Of a DNA stretch of 64,000 nt, positions 1 to 7,820 are shown piece after piece (position 1 is the first letter of the stretch; the number at the start of each line of letters is the position of its first letter). The DNA is from Lachnospiraceae bacterium (GTDB taxonomy: Bacteria; Bacillota_A; Clostridia; Lachnospirales; Lachnospiraceae): the NCBI GenBank assembly GCA_024684065.1, contig JAIKXO010000160.1:1-64000 (forward strand), given 5' to 3'. The position numbers and the translations under genes were made by a program. Under the pieces are notes generated by a model. It was given only the letters and a program-made list of their open reading frames with translations. It did no database searches and had not been told where the DNA came from.

Positions 1-747
1 GGGATCCTCGTAGATAACACGGCCTACCATCATGTTGATGATATCTTCCTTGGTACAGTCCTTCGTGATAAGCGTTCCGACATAGCCTCCGTCCCTCATG
101 ACCGTGACCCTGTCGGTGATAACCTTGATCTCATCCATACGGTGGGAGATATAAACGATCGCAAGACCTTTGCTTCTGAGATCCCTGATGATCACGAACA
201 GATCCTCTATCTCCTTTTCGGTAAGCGCTGCTGAAGGCTCATCAAATATAATGACCTTGGCCTGATGGGAAATCGCCTTGGCGATCTCACACATCTGCTG
301 CTTTCCGACCGTAAGATCACTCATCTTGGCCCTGGGATCTATCTCGATCTTAAGCTCCGCAAACAGTTTTTTTGATTCTTCTATCATTTTCCTGTCATCG
401 ATCTTAAAGCCCTTCATGAACTCACGGCCGATGAATATATTCTGGGCAACGGTCAGATCACCCACCATGTTAAGCTCCTGATGCACGATAACTATACCTG
501 CATCCTGAGCTTCTCTGGTATTATGAAATTCTATTTCCCTTCCTTCAAAAGTAATCGTGCCTTCATCCTTACTGTATATACCGGTAAGCACCTTCATAAG
601 GGTCGATTTTCCGGCTCCGTTCTCTCCCATGAGAGCATGAACCTCTCCGCATCGAACATCGAAATGGACATGGTCGAGCGCATGGACACCGGGAAACGTC
701 TTATCTATACCTTCCATTGTCAAGATAGCTTCTTTTGTCTCACTCAT
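1..747 (-). CDS. Sugar ABC transporter ATP-binding protein (RbsA/MglA type), partial
   Basis: About 249 residues of a CUT2-family sugar importer ATPase are present; the 3' part runs off the left edge. The first nucleotide-binding domain shows Walker A (GENGAGKST, residues 41-49), a signature-like LTVGKQQM and Walker B (VIIFDEPSAAL). Family members are about 500 residues with two such domains, so roughly half is missing. ATG start at 747 with GGAGG just upstream. The permease gene ends 15 bases upstream, so the two are one operon. By family it powers uptake of a monosaccharide or polyol. The matching binding protein is not next to it inside the window and may lie beyond the edge. Confidence 0.95.
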   Translation of the reverse strand, partial: MSETKEAILTMEGIDKTFPGVHALDHVHFDVRCGEVHALMGENGAGKSTLMKVLTGIYSKDEGTITFEGREIEFHNTREAQDAGIVIVHQELNMVGDLTVAQNIFIGREFMKGFKIDDRKMIEESKKLFAELKIEIDPRAKMSDLTVGKQQMCEIAKAISHQAKVIIFDEPSAALTEKEIEDLFVIIRDLRSKGLAIVYISHRMDEIKVITDRVTVMRDGGYVGTLITKDCTKEDIINMMVGRVIYEDP

Positions 748-762
748 AAGTCCGTCCTCCCG

Positions 763-1737
763 TTAATTCTTCCTGCGTCTTGCCATAACATCGGCATATA
801 CGACAACGATAACGATCAATCCGGTAACGATAAGCTGTATATCTTTTGCAAAACCCAGCGCAAGGATCCCTTCCTGAAGAAGAGAGATGATGAACACGCC
901 TATTACTGTTCCCCCTATGGAAGCAAGACCGCCTGCCATTGATGTTCCGCCCATGACACAGCCGGCTATCGCCTCGTTGTTATACTGATCGCCATATCCG
1001 GGCTGAACGGTCGTATAGGCTCCTACAAAGAATACGGCCGCGATGCCTACCAGGGTTCCGCAGATAACATATGCTAACATCTTCCACTTTCTAATATCAA
1101 CACCCGAAAGCCTGACAGCCTCCTGGTTGCTTCCAAGACAGAGAATGTACCTTCCGGGCTTTGTGTTATTCAGAACTATCATGCAGATAGCCGCGGCTAT
1201 AAGGAAGATCACGAGGCCTACCGGAAAACCGCCGGCACTTACAAGATTTCTGAACCATCCGTTTTCCGGATCCGTAGACAACGGCCAGCTGACCGACTGC
1301 GTCTTTGTATACACGGCGGCAATTCCCTTTGCGATATTCATTGACGCCATGGATACGATAAACGGAGGTATCGTCCAGTAAGCTACCAGATAGCCGTTAA
1401 ACATTCCGAAAATAAAACCTATCAGAATACTCATCAGTATAGCGACTATGGCAGGCGCTCCTTTAAATACCATTGTGTATCCGGAGATCAGGCCGCAGCA
1501 GAACATTACCGGGCCTATGGAAAAGTCGATCCCGCCTGTAGCGATAACAAAGGTCACTCCCAATGACAAAAAGCCCAGGAAATAAACATAATTCAACACG
1601 CTCATGATCCTTGCCATCCCGAAAAAGCCCGGGACAAGCACACAAAAGATCAGATACATAAGTATCAGCACGCAGAACAGAATGACCCTGTTGAAACCAA
1701 CCTTTTTAATAAAAGGATTCTGCTTGATTTTATCCAA
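763..1737 (-). CDS. Sugar ABC transporter permease (RbsC family)
   Basis: Membrane permease of a CUT2 sugar importer, about 324 residues, very hydrophobic with eight or more predicted spans; typical BPD_transp_2 stretches include ATGGIDFSIGP and GGTSMAGGLASIGGT. The longest frame begins at a TTG at 1761, but a strong Shine-Dalgarno (GGAAGGGGG, complement of 1746-1754) lies 8 bases before a second TTG at 1737, giving an N terminus MDKIKQNPF, so that start is preferred. It precedes the ATPase in the same operon. A pair of near-identical 15-bp dyads sits upstream at 1801-1847. Substrate cannot be read from the sequence; the neighbouring polyol/ketose genes make such a sugar likely. Confidence 0.93.
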   Translation of the reverse strand: MDKIKQNPFIKKVGFNRVILFCVLILMYLIFCVLVPGFFGMARIMSVLNYVYFLGFLSLGVTFVIATGGIDFSIGPVMFCCGLISGYTMVFKGAPAIVAILMSILIGFIFGMFNGYLVAYWTIPPFIVSMASMNIAKGIAAVYTKTQSVSWPLSTDPENGWFRNLVSAGGFPVGLVIFLIAAAICMIVLNNTKPGRYILCLGSNQEAVRLSGVDIRKWKMLAYVICGTLVGIAAVFFVGAYTTVQPGYGDQYNNEAIAGCVMGGTSMAGGLASIGGTVIGVFIISLLQEGILALGFAKDIQLIVTGLIVIVVVYADVMARRRKN

Positions 1738-1800
1738 TCCTGTTACCCCCTTCCGAAGCAACGATGAACTAATACCTTACACCGCTCCGTATAATTGTGC

Positions 1801-1847
1801 GTTTTTGTTAAAAACTGACAGTTGCGACTATAGTTTTTGTTTAAAAC
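1801..1847 (-). promoter_or_regulatory. Tandem 15-bp operator-like dyads upstream of the ABC permease
   Basis: GTTTTTGTTAAAAAC (1801-1815) and GTTTTTGTTTAAAAC (1833-1847) differ at one base and each is a near-perfect dyad. Start-to-start distance is 32 bp, about three helical turns, so two bound dimers would lie on the same DNA face. They are 64 bp and more upstream of the permease start. Candidate regulators are unknown; A/T-flanked GTTT-N-AAAC dyads resemble ROK-type sites but that is only an analogy. Confidence 0.5.
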
Positions 1848-1980
1848 ACACAAAACGATTATAGCTTAATCTTTTCTCCTTCGCAACATAAATAAACAGT
1901 AAAATCATGTAGCAAAATAGAAGAAAAGTCACTCATGACCGGCAGGCCGGAGATCAGGCAGCCTGCGCCTGAAGCCCTGA

Positions 1981-3309
1981 TCATTTTATATGAATATCGG
2001 CAATCTCATATCCCAGCTTGGTGGCATAATTGTAGTCCTCTACAACATGCACCACGAAATCCTCGCAAAGCTCCTTCGGATCCGTTGAAATAACACCGTC
2101 CCTGACCTTTATATACTGGTAGGGCATGTATTGATGCAGCATACTCAGAGGGATCTCGACCTCTCTCATATTATTAAAAAGCTTCTCAACCGCTGAGCGC
2201 ATCTCGGGCTGGGCAAAATAGTAACGGCAGCGGTCAGAAAAGCTGAACTTTCTTTTAACGGCTTTCTGTTCGTCCGTTCCATGATAATGCTTCTGCCAGT
2301 CCTTAGGCTTGTTCATCATGGTCTCTTCCATGATCTCTATGAACCCGGCCTGTTTATCCTCAGGAACCAGGATCTTTTCCATCATGGAAAGAGCGAACAG
2401 GCCCTCTCTGAGTGCAAATGTCAGCGCCGGTCCAACCTTAAGTATCGCTATACCGTCCTCGACCATTTCCTTAAGTGCCTCCGCAGGCTGGTAATCGGTC
2501 GAATGGCCTTCCAGAACGATATTGTCGTATTTTTTCATAGCCCTGGTAAGTTCCCTGGCCTCAGCCCTGTCGTAACGGAAGAAATCGGCATCTCCGAATT
2601 CAACTCCTGGCTGCACCACTATTCCTATTATATTTTTAAAAGCATCTTTGATGCCGCGTTTTTCGAACTGTTCCTCGTATGTCTTTAAGGTTTTCGCAAC
2701 AGCCTCCGGTTTCGTAACAGCAAGGGCATCCTCCGCCTGCTGCGCACCGCCCGGGATCGGGACCTCACTTCCGATTATGAAAGCAGGCCTCTGCTCATCG
2801 GGATTGTCCTTCAAAAGCTCCTGATAAGCTTCTTCGCGGGCCTCGTAGAGTATCGCGCCTCTTCTTGCTATTGTCTCATCGGTAAGTACCTCGTCCGCCG
2901 GATCGTCACCTACCCTCATGCTCGTATCTAAATGGATCTTTTTATATCCCGCGGATACAAAAAGCTTTACAAGGGTGATCGCTTTATCCATAGCATCCTT
3001 TTCAGGTTCGTCCACCCACGTTAACGGTCCAAGATGATCCCCTCCCAGAATGATCTTTTCCTTCGGGAACCCGACCCCATCCGCTATTTTATATACAAAA
3101 TCTCTGTAATCAGCAGGCTTCATCCCTGTATAACCGCCAAACTGGTTGACCTGATTGGCTGTAGCTTCTATCAGGACATAATCGTCAAATCTCTTTGCCT
3201 GCTTTAAGCAAGCCTCTATAACAAGGTCACTCGCCGTACAGAAAGAAGGAATCCCGACAAAATTCATTCCCTCCTTGCGTTTTGCTAAAATAGCTCTCAT
3301 CGCGTCCAT
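1981..3309 (-). CDS. GatZ/KbaZ-family protein (tagatose-bisphosphate aldolase non-catalytic subunit family; possible ketose-phosphate 4-epimerase)
   Basis: About 442 residues, full length for the family (PF08013), with characteristic segments GIPSFCTASDL, GGDHLGPLTW and GSEVPIPGG. GatZ and KbaZ were described as accessory subunits of the class II aldolases GatY/KbaY, but no such aldolase (nor LacD) is in the window. Members lacking that partner have been reported to be hexulose-phosphate 4-epimerases, which would turn tagatose-6-phosphate into fructose-6-phosphate; this is inference from my knowledge of the family. The longest frame starts at 3330, but AGGAG (complement of 3318-3323) sits 9 bases before the ATG at 3309, so that start is used. 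It follows the aldo/keto reductase across a strong hairpin. Confidence 0.85.
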   Translation of the reverse strand: MDAMRAILAKRKEGMNFVGIPSFCTASDLVIEACLKQAKRFDDYVLIEATANQVNQFGGYTGMKPADYRDFVYKIADGVGFPKEKIILGGDHLGPLTWVDEPEKDAMDKAITLVKLFVSAGYKKIHLDTSMRVGDDPADEVLTDETIARRGAILYEAREEAYQELLKDNPDEQRPAFIIGSEVPIPGGAQQAEDALAVTKPEAVAKTLKTYEEQFEKRGIKDAFKNIIGIVVQPGVEFGDADFFRYDRAEARELTRAMKKYDNIVLEGHSTDYQPAEALKEMVEDGIAILKVGPALTFALREGLFALSMMEKILVPEDKQAGFIEIMEETMMNKPKDWQKHYHGTDEQKAVKRKFSFSDRCRYYFAQPEMRSAVEKLFNNMREVEIPLSMLHQYMPYQYIKVRDGVISTDPKELCEDFVVHVVEDYNYATKLGYEIADIHIK

Positions 3310-3361
3310 ATTATGCTTCTCCTGTATCATTTTTATTATAGTTTTCTGGGTTTTCTACGAT

Positions 3362-3384
3362 CAGGGGCGGGCTTCCCGCCCCTG
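3362..3384 (-). repeat. Perfect 10-bp intercistronic hairpin
   Basis: CAGGGGCGGG, 3-base loop, CCCGCCCCTG, between the aldo/keto reductase stop (3401) and the GatZ-like start (3309). On the coding strand the T-run lies before the stem and not after it, so it does not look like an intrinsic terminator. It could stabilise transcript ends or trim expression between the two genes. Confidence 0.6.
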
Positions 3385-3400
3385 TAAAAAAATATTTTCT

Positions 3401-4414
3401 TTAGGCATCCGGGCAGTCAACGATTACGCCGCTCTCATCCCAGAGGTCGTGCCAGTCGTCGGCTCCGGGCCACAGGAATACCTGCCCCTTAACAAGACGG
3501 TTATTCTTTTCAAGGGTCGCAATAACAGCCATCTCCTCATCTGTAAGAGGCTCTGTCAGGGTAGACTCGATATTGCTTGTGTACTCCATCTCATGGATCG
3601 AGAACGGAATAGGAATCTGCCCTCTCTGAACCGCCCACTTAAGAGCGATGATAGCGGGATGAACACCGTGCTTTTCGGCGATCGCCTTGAATTCGGGAAC
3701 CTGCATGTCAGCTATGTCGGTAGCCACGATATCCCTTTCGGGACGCTGGGGCGAACCGAGAGGCATAAAGCCTATGGGCTGTATATCATGAGCCTTCAGA
3801 TAATCAAAGAGTTCCTGCTGCTGGAAGCAGGGATGAAGCTCGAGTTCACAGGCAACGGGCTTGATCTTGAACTTGTCGATTACAGCATTAAGCTTCGGAA
3901 TAGTCATATTTGAAATACCGATATGGCGTACAAGCCCTTTTTCCACTAACGCCTCTATCTGCCTGTAGGTATCTATAAATTCAGCTACAGAAAACGGCTT
4001 GCTGTCAGGATTTCTTGAATCGACATCGCATCCCGGCGCATGGTAATTCGGGAACGGCCAGTGAATGAAGAAAAGATCGATATAATCACACTGAAGATCC
4101 TCGATACTCTTCCTGCATGACTTCTCAACCTCTCTGTGCATATCGTTCCAGACCTTTGTCATAATGTAGAGATCCTTCCTCTCCACAATCCCTTCATCAA
4201 AAGCGGCCTTAAAGACCTTTCCTATCTGGTCCTCATTCCCATAGCAGGCCGCGCAGTCAAACATACGGTATCCTGCCCTGATAGCTCCTGCAACGGCATT
4301 AGATACCTCATCCGGCGTAAAACGGTCGGAACCGAAGGTACCCATTCCCATACAAGGCACTTTATCGCCCGTGTATAAAGTTATCTGCGGAACTTTACTA
4401 GCATCAACTCCCAT
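3401..4414 (-). CDS. Aldo/keto reductase
   Basis: NAD(P)H-dependent oxidoreductase of 337 residues, normal length for the family. The catalytic tetrad is visible as Asp53, Tyr58 (CAACYGNE), Lys87 (TKVW) and His118 (FIHWP); the phosphate-binding end of the barrel appears as GISNMTIPK and later motifs. ATG start with GGAGGAAAG 4-5 bases upstream. It lies in the same direction as the GatD-type dehydrogenase and the GatZ-like protein, so a role in interconverting a sugar, keto-sugar or polyol is likely. The particular substrate cannot be seen. Confidence 0.9.
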   Translation of the reverse strand: MGVDASKVPQITLYTGDKVPCMGMGTFGSDRFTPDEVSNAVAGAIRAGYRMFDCAACYGNEDQIGKVFKAAFDEGIVERKDLYIMTKVWNDMHREVEKSCRKSIEDLQCDYIDLFFIHWPFPNYHAPGCDVDSRNPDSKPFSVAEFIDTYRQIEALVEKGLVRHIGISNMTIPKLNAVIDKFKIKPVACELELHPCFQQQELFDYLKAHDIQPIGFMPLGSPQRPERDIVATDIADMQVPEFKAIAEKHGVHPAIIALKWAVQRGQIPIPFSIHEMEYTSNIESTLTEPLTDEEMAVIATLEKNNRLVKGQVFLWPGADDWHDLWDESGVIVDCPDA

Positions 4415-4432
4415 TTTCTTTCCTCCATTCTT

Positions 4433-4633
4433 TTAACTATTCTCTTTATTTTTCTCTATTACCGGTTTTGTATTACCGTTGTTATTACCGATCTTTAAGG
4501 TCTTTCGGGGCGAAAAAAGCATGCCGAACACGATACCTCCGAGCGCTGCGGCGACAAACTCGAAAAACAGCAGCTTTTTATTTACAAGCACCTCATGATC
4601 CATAGAATCCAGAAATTTAATCCATCTTTTCAT
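4433..4633 (-). CDS. Small single-span membrane protein, function unknown
   Basis: 66 residues: a charged N terminus (MKRWIKFLDS), one membrane segment (about residues 21-41, LLFFEFVAAALGG onward), then a basic, Asn/Lys-rich tail. Its ATG begins one base after the stop of the GatD-type gene (TGAGATG), so translation is probably coupled, and the aldo/keto reductase follows 18 bases later. The segment GMLFSPRK after the span recalls the YtxH family, but the match is too short to claim. It may be a membrane anchor or an assembly partner for the neighbouring enzymes. Confidence 0.65.
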   Translation of the reverse strand: MKRWIKFLDSMDHEVLVNKKLLFFEFVAAALGGIVFGMLFSPRKTLKIGNNNGNTKPVIEKNKENS

Positions 4634-4634
4634 C

Positions 4635-5684
4635 TCAGGCCTCGCTGTCTATAAGGATCTTACCCTTAACCGTCCCCGGAGTCTTAAACATCTCAAACGC
4701 GTCCGCGATCTCAGACAGAGGGATCTTTTTAAAAATAAACGAATCGTCAAACTTAAGCTGTCCGGTCTTAAAATAATATGCGGCAAGCTCCCATTCATCA
4801 CCGGGGAAAGGTGCGGAATAACTCATCCAGGACCCTGTCAGGGTGAACTCCTTGCGATTCATGTTTTCCCATTCATCCACCGTGAAGGAAAGCTCCTTCA
4901 CAGGCGTCCCTATGAAGCATACATTAGCCTTGTTTGCCGCGAGCCTGAAGGCAAGTCTCATGGTGATAGTATTACCTGCCGTCTCGTAAACATAGTCAAA
5001 GCCTCTGCCTTCGGTTATCTCATTGACCTCATCCATGAAGCCTTCTCTGCCGGAATTTACTCCGAAATCTGCACCAAGGCGCCTTGCCAGCTCAAGCCTC
5101 TCCTCAACTATATCAAAAACGACCACCTTCTTAGCCCCGAATATCTTGGCCCACTGCATGGTCATCATCCCGATGGTACCGCCGCCTAAGATCGCCACCG
5201 TTTTTCCTCCTTCATAAGGAACCCTCCTTAAGCCGTGAAGAGCTACCGTGGCAGGCTCAAAGAAAGCGCCCTGGTCAAATCCAATGGAATCGTCAAATTT
5301 AACCACATTCTTCTCGGGAACAAGAACATACTCCGCAAAACTTCCGAATTCCCTGGAACCGATAAAGCTGTATTTCTTGCACAGGGAATAGTTGCCCTTC
5401 TGGCAGTCCGGGCATTTCATGCACGGCACAAGAGGTATGCCCGCAACTCTGTCTCCCCTTTTTACGCTCAAAACGCCCTCTCCGACTTCATCGACCGTAC
5501 CCGAGAACTCATGGCCCAGCACATTCGGATAATAATGGCAGGCATCTCCGTTGACTCTCGGAACATCAGATCCGCAGATCCCGGTGTACTTAACCTTTAC
5601 CAAAACCTTGCCGGCAGCAATCTCCGGCTTTTCGATATCCTCATAACGGATATCATTTTTAGCGTGAACAACTCCAGCTTTCAT
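4635..5684 (-). CDS. gatD: Zinc-dependent alcohol dehydrogenase, galactitol-1-phosphate 5-dehydrogenase (GatD) type
   Basis: 349 residues, medium-chain dehydrogenase. Catalytic zinc ligands Cys37 (GICGSD) and His58-Glu59 (LGHEFSG); structural zinc cysteines at 88, 91, 94 and 102; Rossmann motif GGGTIG near residue 167. The segments [26 protein letters not shown] and [14 protein letters not shown] match E. coli GatD as I recall it much better than sorbitol or threonine dehydrogenases. GatD oxidises galactitol-1-phosphate to tagatose-6-phosphate. Together with the GatZ-like protein and the upstream sugar kinase this suggests a phosphorylated-hexitol route fed by an ABC importer. Strong RBS (AAGGAG). 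A long dyad with a possible -10 lies at 5765-5816. Confidence 0.82.
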   Translation of the reverse strand: MKAGVVHAKNDIRYEDIEKPEIAAGKVLVKVKYTGICGSDVPRVNGDACHYYPNVLGHEFSGTVDEVGEGVLSVKRGDRVAGIPLVPCMKCPDCQKGNYSLCKKYSFIGSREFGSFAEYVLVPEKNVVKFDDSIGFDQGAFFEPATVALHGLRRVPYEGGKTVAILGGGTIGMMTMQWAKIFGAKKVVVFDIVEERLELARRLGADFGVNSGREGFMDEVNEITEGRGFDYVYETAGNTITMRLAFRLAANKANVCFIGTPVKELSFTVDEWENMNRKEFTLTGSWMSYSAPFPGDEWELAAYYFKTGQLKFDDSFIFKKIPLSEIADAFEMFKTPGTVKGKILIDSEA

Positions 5685-5764
5685 TTCAATACTCCTTCAT
5701 TATTATTGAGAAACTGTCAGATTACCTGTAGTCAGACGTCCATGTTCCCTACGATGCAGTCTAT

Positions 5765-5816
5765 CAATTATAGTGAACGAATTAAATGCAGGCATTTCAT
5801 TCGTTTCCTGTAATTG
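5765..5816. promoter_or_regulatory. Long two-part dyad upstream of gatD, overlapping a TATAAT
   Basis: Inner arms 5776-5789 and 5792-5805 pair over 14 positions with one mismatch around a 2-base loop; outer arms CAATTA (5765-5770) and TAATTG (5811-5816) share the same centre (5790.5). A TATAAT on the minus strand (5767-5772) overlaps the outer left arm, but no good -35 is seen. It may be an operator on a gatD promoter or, in RNA, a 52-base hairpin between kinase and gatD. There is no T-run after it. Confidence 0.5.
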
Positions 5817-5850
5817 TAAAAAAGATCAGGGCTGCATCTTAGGTATTTCT

Positions 5851-7341
5851 TCAGGAAAAATCAAACTCCGAGAAAGTATCCTTAAGATCGTCATACAGTC
5901 TCAGATAAAGCTTCATCATTTTATCATATATCTCCCGTTTTAAGGGATCAGGCTTCTGGGTCCTCGTTATGGCAATGGTCTTCTCTACCGCTTCCTGATA
6001 GCCTGAATACAGGCCTGTCCCTACTCCTGCGAGGATGGCCGCGCCCAGGGTAGTAGCCGTATCGGAGGCAGGCACATTTATCGTTTTACCGGTAACGTCG
6101 GCCTTGATCTGTGTCCAAAGCACTGAATTCGAGGCGCCGCCCATCGCATTCAGGCTGTCGACCCTTACACCCGTCTCTGCTGCTGTCCGTAAATTATGCT
6201 CCAGTGAATATGCGACCCCTTCCAGGACCGCACGGATCATATGGCCTCTGGTCTTACTAAAGGAAAGGCCGTAAAAAACTCCCTTCGCATCGGGATTCCA
6301 AATGGGAGACCGCTCACCCGCCATATAAGGAAGGAAGACCACTCCGTCCGAACCGGCGGGGACCTTTTCCGCTTCCGCTGTAAGCCCGTCAAAGGAAAGA
6401 CCTTCCGAAAGCTCCTGTCTGAACCACTTAAGGGTTCCGCCTCCTCCCACGGTTCCTCCCTGAAGAAGCCAGAGACCCGGTACGACATGGGTTCCGAGTA
6501 TCAGTTTTTTATGTGAAAGAGCCCTGTCCGTACAGATGCTCATTCCGCCGGCCTGACCGCCCTGTTCCTGGGTCTGCCCCGGCTTATAAACTCCGGCACC
6601 CAGTGTCCCGCACGCAGCGTCAAGACCTCCCGCAACAACGGGAGTTCCCTCCTTTAGACCTGTTTTTTCGGCGGCCTCTTTTGTTACGGTACCTATCACC
6701 TTATCACAGGGCACCGGCTGAGGGACCAGTTCAACGTTAAGTCCCATCCTCCCGGCAAGCTCCTCGTTATAAGACAGCTTCTCAATATCAAAGAAATGCA
6801 GGCCATAGCTCTGTGAATAATCAAGGCTTATTTCTCCCGTCAGCTTCATTCCGACAAAGCCGTTGCTTGACAGAAACTTATAAGTCTTCTCATAGATCTC
6901 CGGCCTCTCCTCTTTGTACCACAGAAGCTTCGGAGTTACATACGATGGAAGAAAGTCATTCCCCGCAATCTCAAATATCCTGTCTTCCCCTATATCCTTC
7001 TTAACACGTTCACAGATCTCCCTGGCTCTGGTATCCATCCAGATAGGGGTATTGCATAAAACGTTTCGCTCTGAATCGACGGGAATGGCAGACCAGCTCT
7101 GCCCGTCAATCCCTATAGCTTTTACATCCTCCGGAGAAATCTTTCCCTCGGAAAAAATCTTCCTGATACCCTCGCATATGGCTTCCCACCATTCCATGGG
7201 ATCCTGCTCCGCCCATCCGCTCTTAGGGTAATAAACCCTGTAAGGTTCGTTGACCTGTGAATACACCTTTCCGTCAAGTCCAAGAACAGCCACCTTACAG
7301 GCCGAGGTCCCTATGTCTATTCCAAGAAGCAGTTCGCTCAT
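5851..7341 (-). CDS. FGGY-family carbohydrate kinase (xylulokinase-like)
   Basis: 496 residues from the chosen start. N-terminal ATPase fold begins LLGIDIGTSACKVAVL; later WMDTRA, GLDAACGTLG (with the catalytic Asp typical of FGGY kinases) and GGASNSVLW. These point to a xylulokinase-like subgroup; the true substrate (ketose or polyol) is not readable. The longest frame begins at 7455 inside the promoter; an AGAGGA site precedes the ATG at 7341, and the N terminus MSELLLGIDIG fits the family. It is transcribed from a consensus promoter with a perfect operator-like palindrome in the leader. In context it would phosphorylate the imported sugar or its ketose before GatD-type oxidation. Confidence 0.9.
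   Translation of the reverse strand: MSELLLGIDIGTSACKVAVLGLDGKVYSQVNEPYRVYYPKSGWAEQDPMEWWEAICEGIRKIFSEGKISPEDVKAIGIDGQSWSAIPVDSERNVLCNTPIWMDTRAREICERVKKDIGEDRIFEIAGNDFLPSYVTPKLLWYKEERPEIYEKTYKFLSSNGFVGMKLTGEISLDYSQSYGLHFFDIEKLSYNEELAGRMGLNVELVPQPVPCDKVIGTVTKEAAEKTGLKEGTPVVAGGLDAACGTLGAGVYKPGQTQEQGGQAGGMSICTDRALSHKKLILGTHVVPGLWLLQGGTVGGGGTLKWFRQELSEGLSFDGLTAEAEKVPAGSDGVVFLPYMAGERSPIWNPDAKGVFYGLSFSKTRGHMIRAVLEGVAYSLEHNLRTAAETGVRVDSLNAMGGASNSVLWTQIKADVTGKTINVPASDTATTLGAAILAGVGTGLYSGYQEAVEKTIAITRTQKPDPLKREIYDKMMKLYLRLYDDLKDTFSEFDFS
7051..7074. promoter_or_regulatory. Possible auxiliary operator inside the kinase gene
   Basis: The stretch AAACGTTTCGCTCTG (7059-7073) repeats exactly the core, right half and flank of the leader palindrome at 7386-7401; its left half is degenerate. 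Centres are 331 bp apart. The bases also encode normal residues (SERNVL), so coding chance cannot be excluded. Confidence 0.35.
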
Positions 7342-7385
7342 CTTTTGTTCCTCTGCATGATTTACGATCAATTTTGTTCGCTCAA

Positions 7386-7401
7386 AGCGAAACGTTTCGC
7401 T
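7386..7401. promoter_or_regulatory. 16-bp perfect palindrome, LacI-type operator candidate
   Basis: AGCGAAACGTTTCGCT is a perfect dyad with the central CG and AAACGTTT core common for LacI/GalR-family operators. It lies about 33-48 bases downstream of the predicted transcription start of the kinase and 45 bases before its ATG, a position suited to repression by roadblock. It does not match a CcpA cre. The cognate regulator is not certain; the LacI protein at 28524-29534 is the only family member in the window. Confidence 0.6.
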
Positions 7402-7440
7402 CTGGATGAAAAAAAATAAAACCTCTTTCGAGATATTGTA

Positions 7441-7468
7441 ATTATAACATCTCAATACCCAATGTCAA
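7441..7468 (-). promoter_or_regulatory. Consensus sigma-A promoter of the sugar kinase operon
   Basis: On the minus strand TTGACA (7463-7468) and TATAAT (7441-7446), both perfect, are separated by 16 bp. Transcription would start near 7434 and cross the palindrome at 7386-7401. Such a strong promoter implies tight repression. Confidence 0.75.
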
Positions 7469-7820
7469 TATACGGATTTAAAAAAGATATCAAAGCGGCA
7501 GCCCGTAAAAAATGGCACCTGTGCGGTCGGATTGCTTTTGCGATCCAAACCACAACATACATCCGCAGGCCCTGCCGAGGCCGCGAGATAATAATCTGCG
7601 CGCCGTAGCCGGGAATTAATCGTTGATCCTGCTTTCTCCTGTTATGATTATGACATGGCTTCCTCGGGCAGAAGCGGAAACAGATGCATGAATCCCGCAT
7701 TCCGCGGCCACACTCCGGCTTCACCGGAGTGTGGCCTGAACCGGTTCTTAATTTACTTAAAATCAGGAGCCTGTAGGATGTTTCTTTCCGTAAGGACTGT
7801 CTCTCAAAAAACCAGCCGGT
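7469..7820. other. Gene-free stretch with a 13-bp hairpin (7706-7736)
   Basis: Between the DUF5107-TPR stop and the kinase promoter no supported gene is seen. GGCCACACTCCGG (7706-7718) and its exact complement (7724-7736) enclose a 5-base loop about 85 bases beyond the stop on the minus strand. It is not followed by a T-run on either strand, so it is a weak terminator candidate or another member of the palindromes scattered through the window. Confidence 0.5.

Noticed and set aside
7452..7724. 90-codon minus-strand frame between the kinase and the DUF5107-TPR gene
   Set aside because: It begins upstream of the kinase stop-free promoter region, spans a hairpin and has an Arg/Cys-rich random composition without an RBS.
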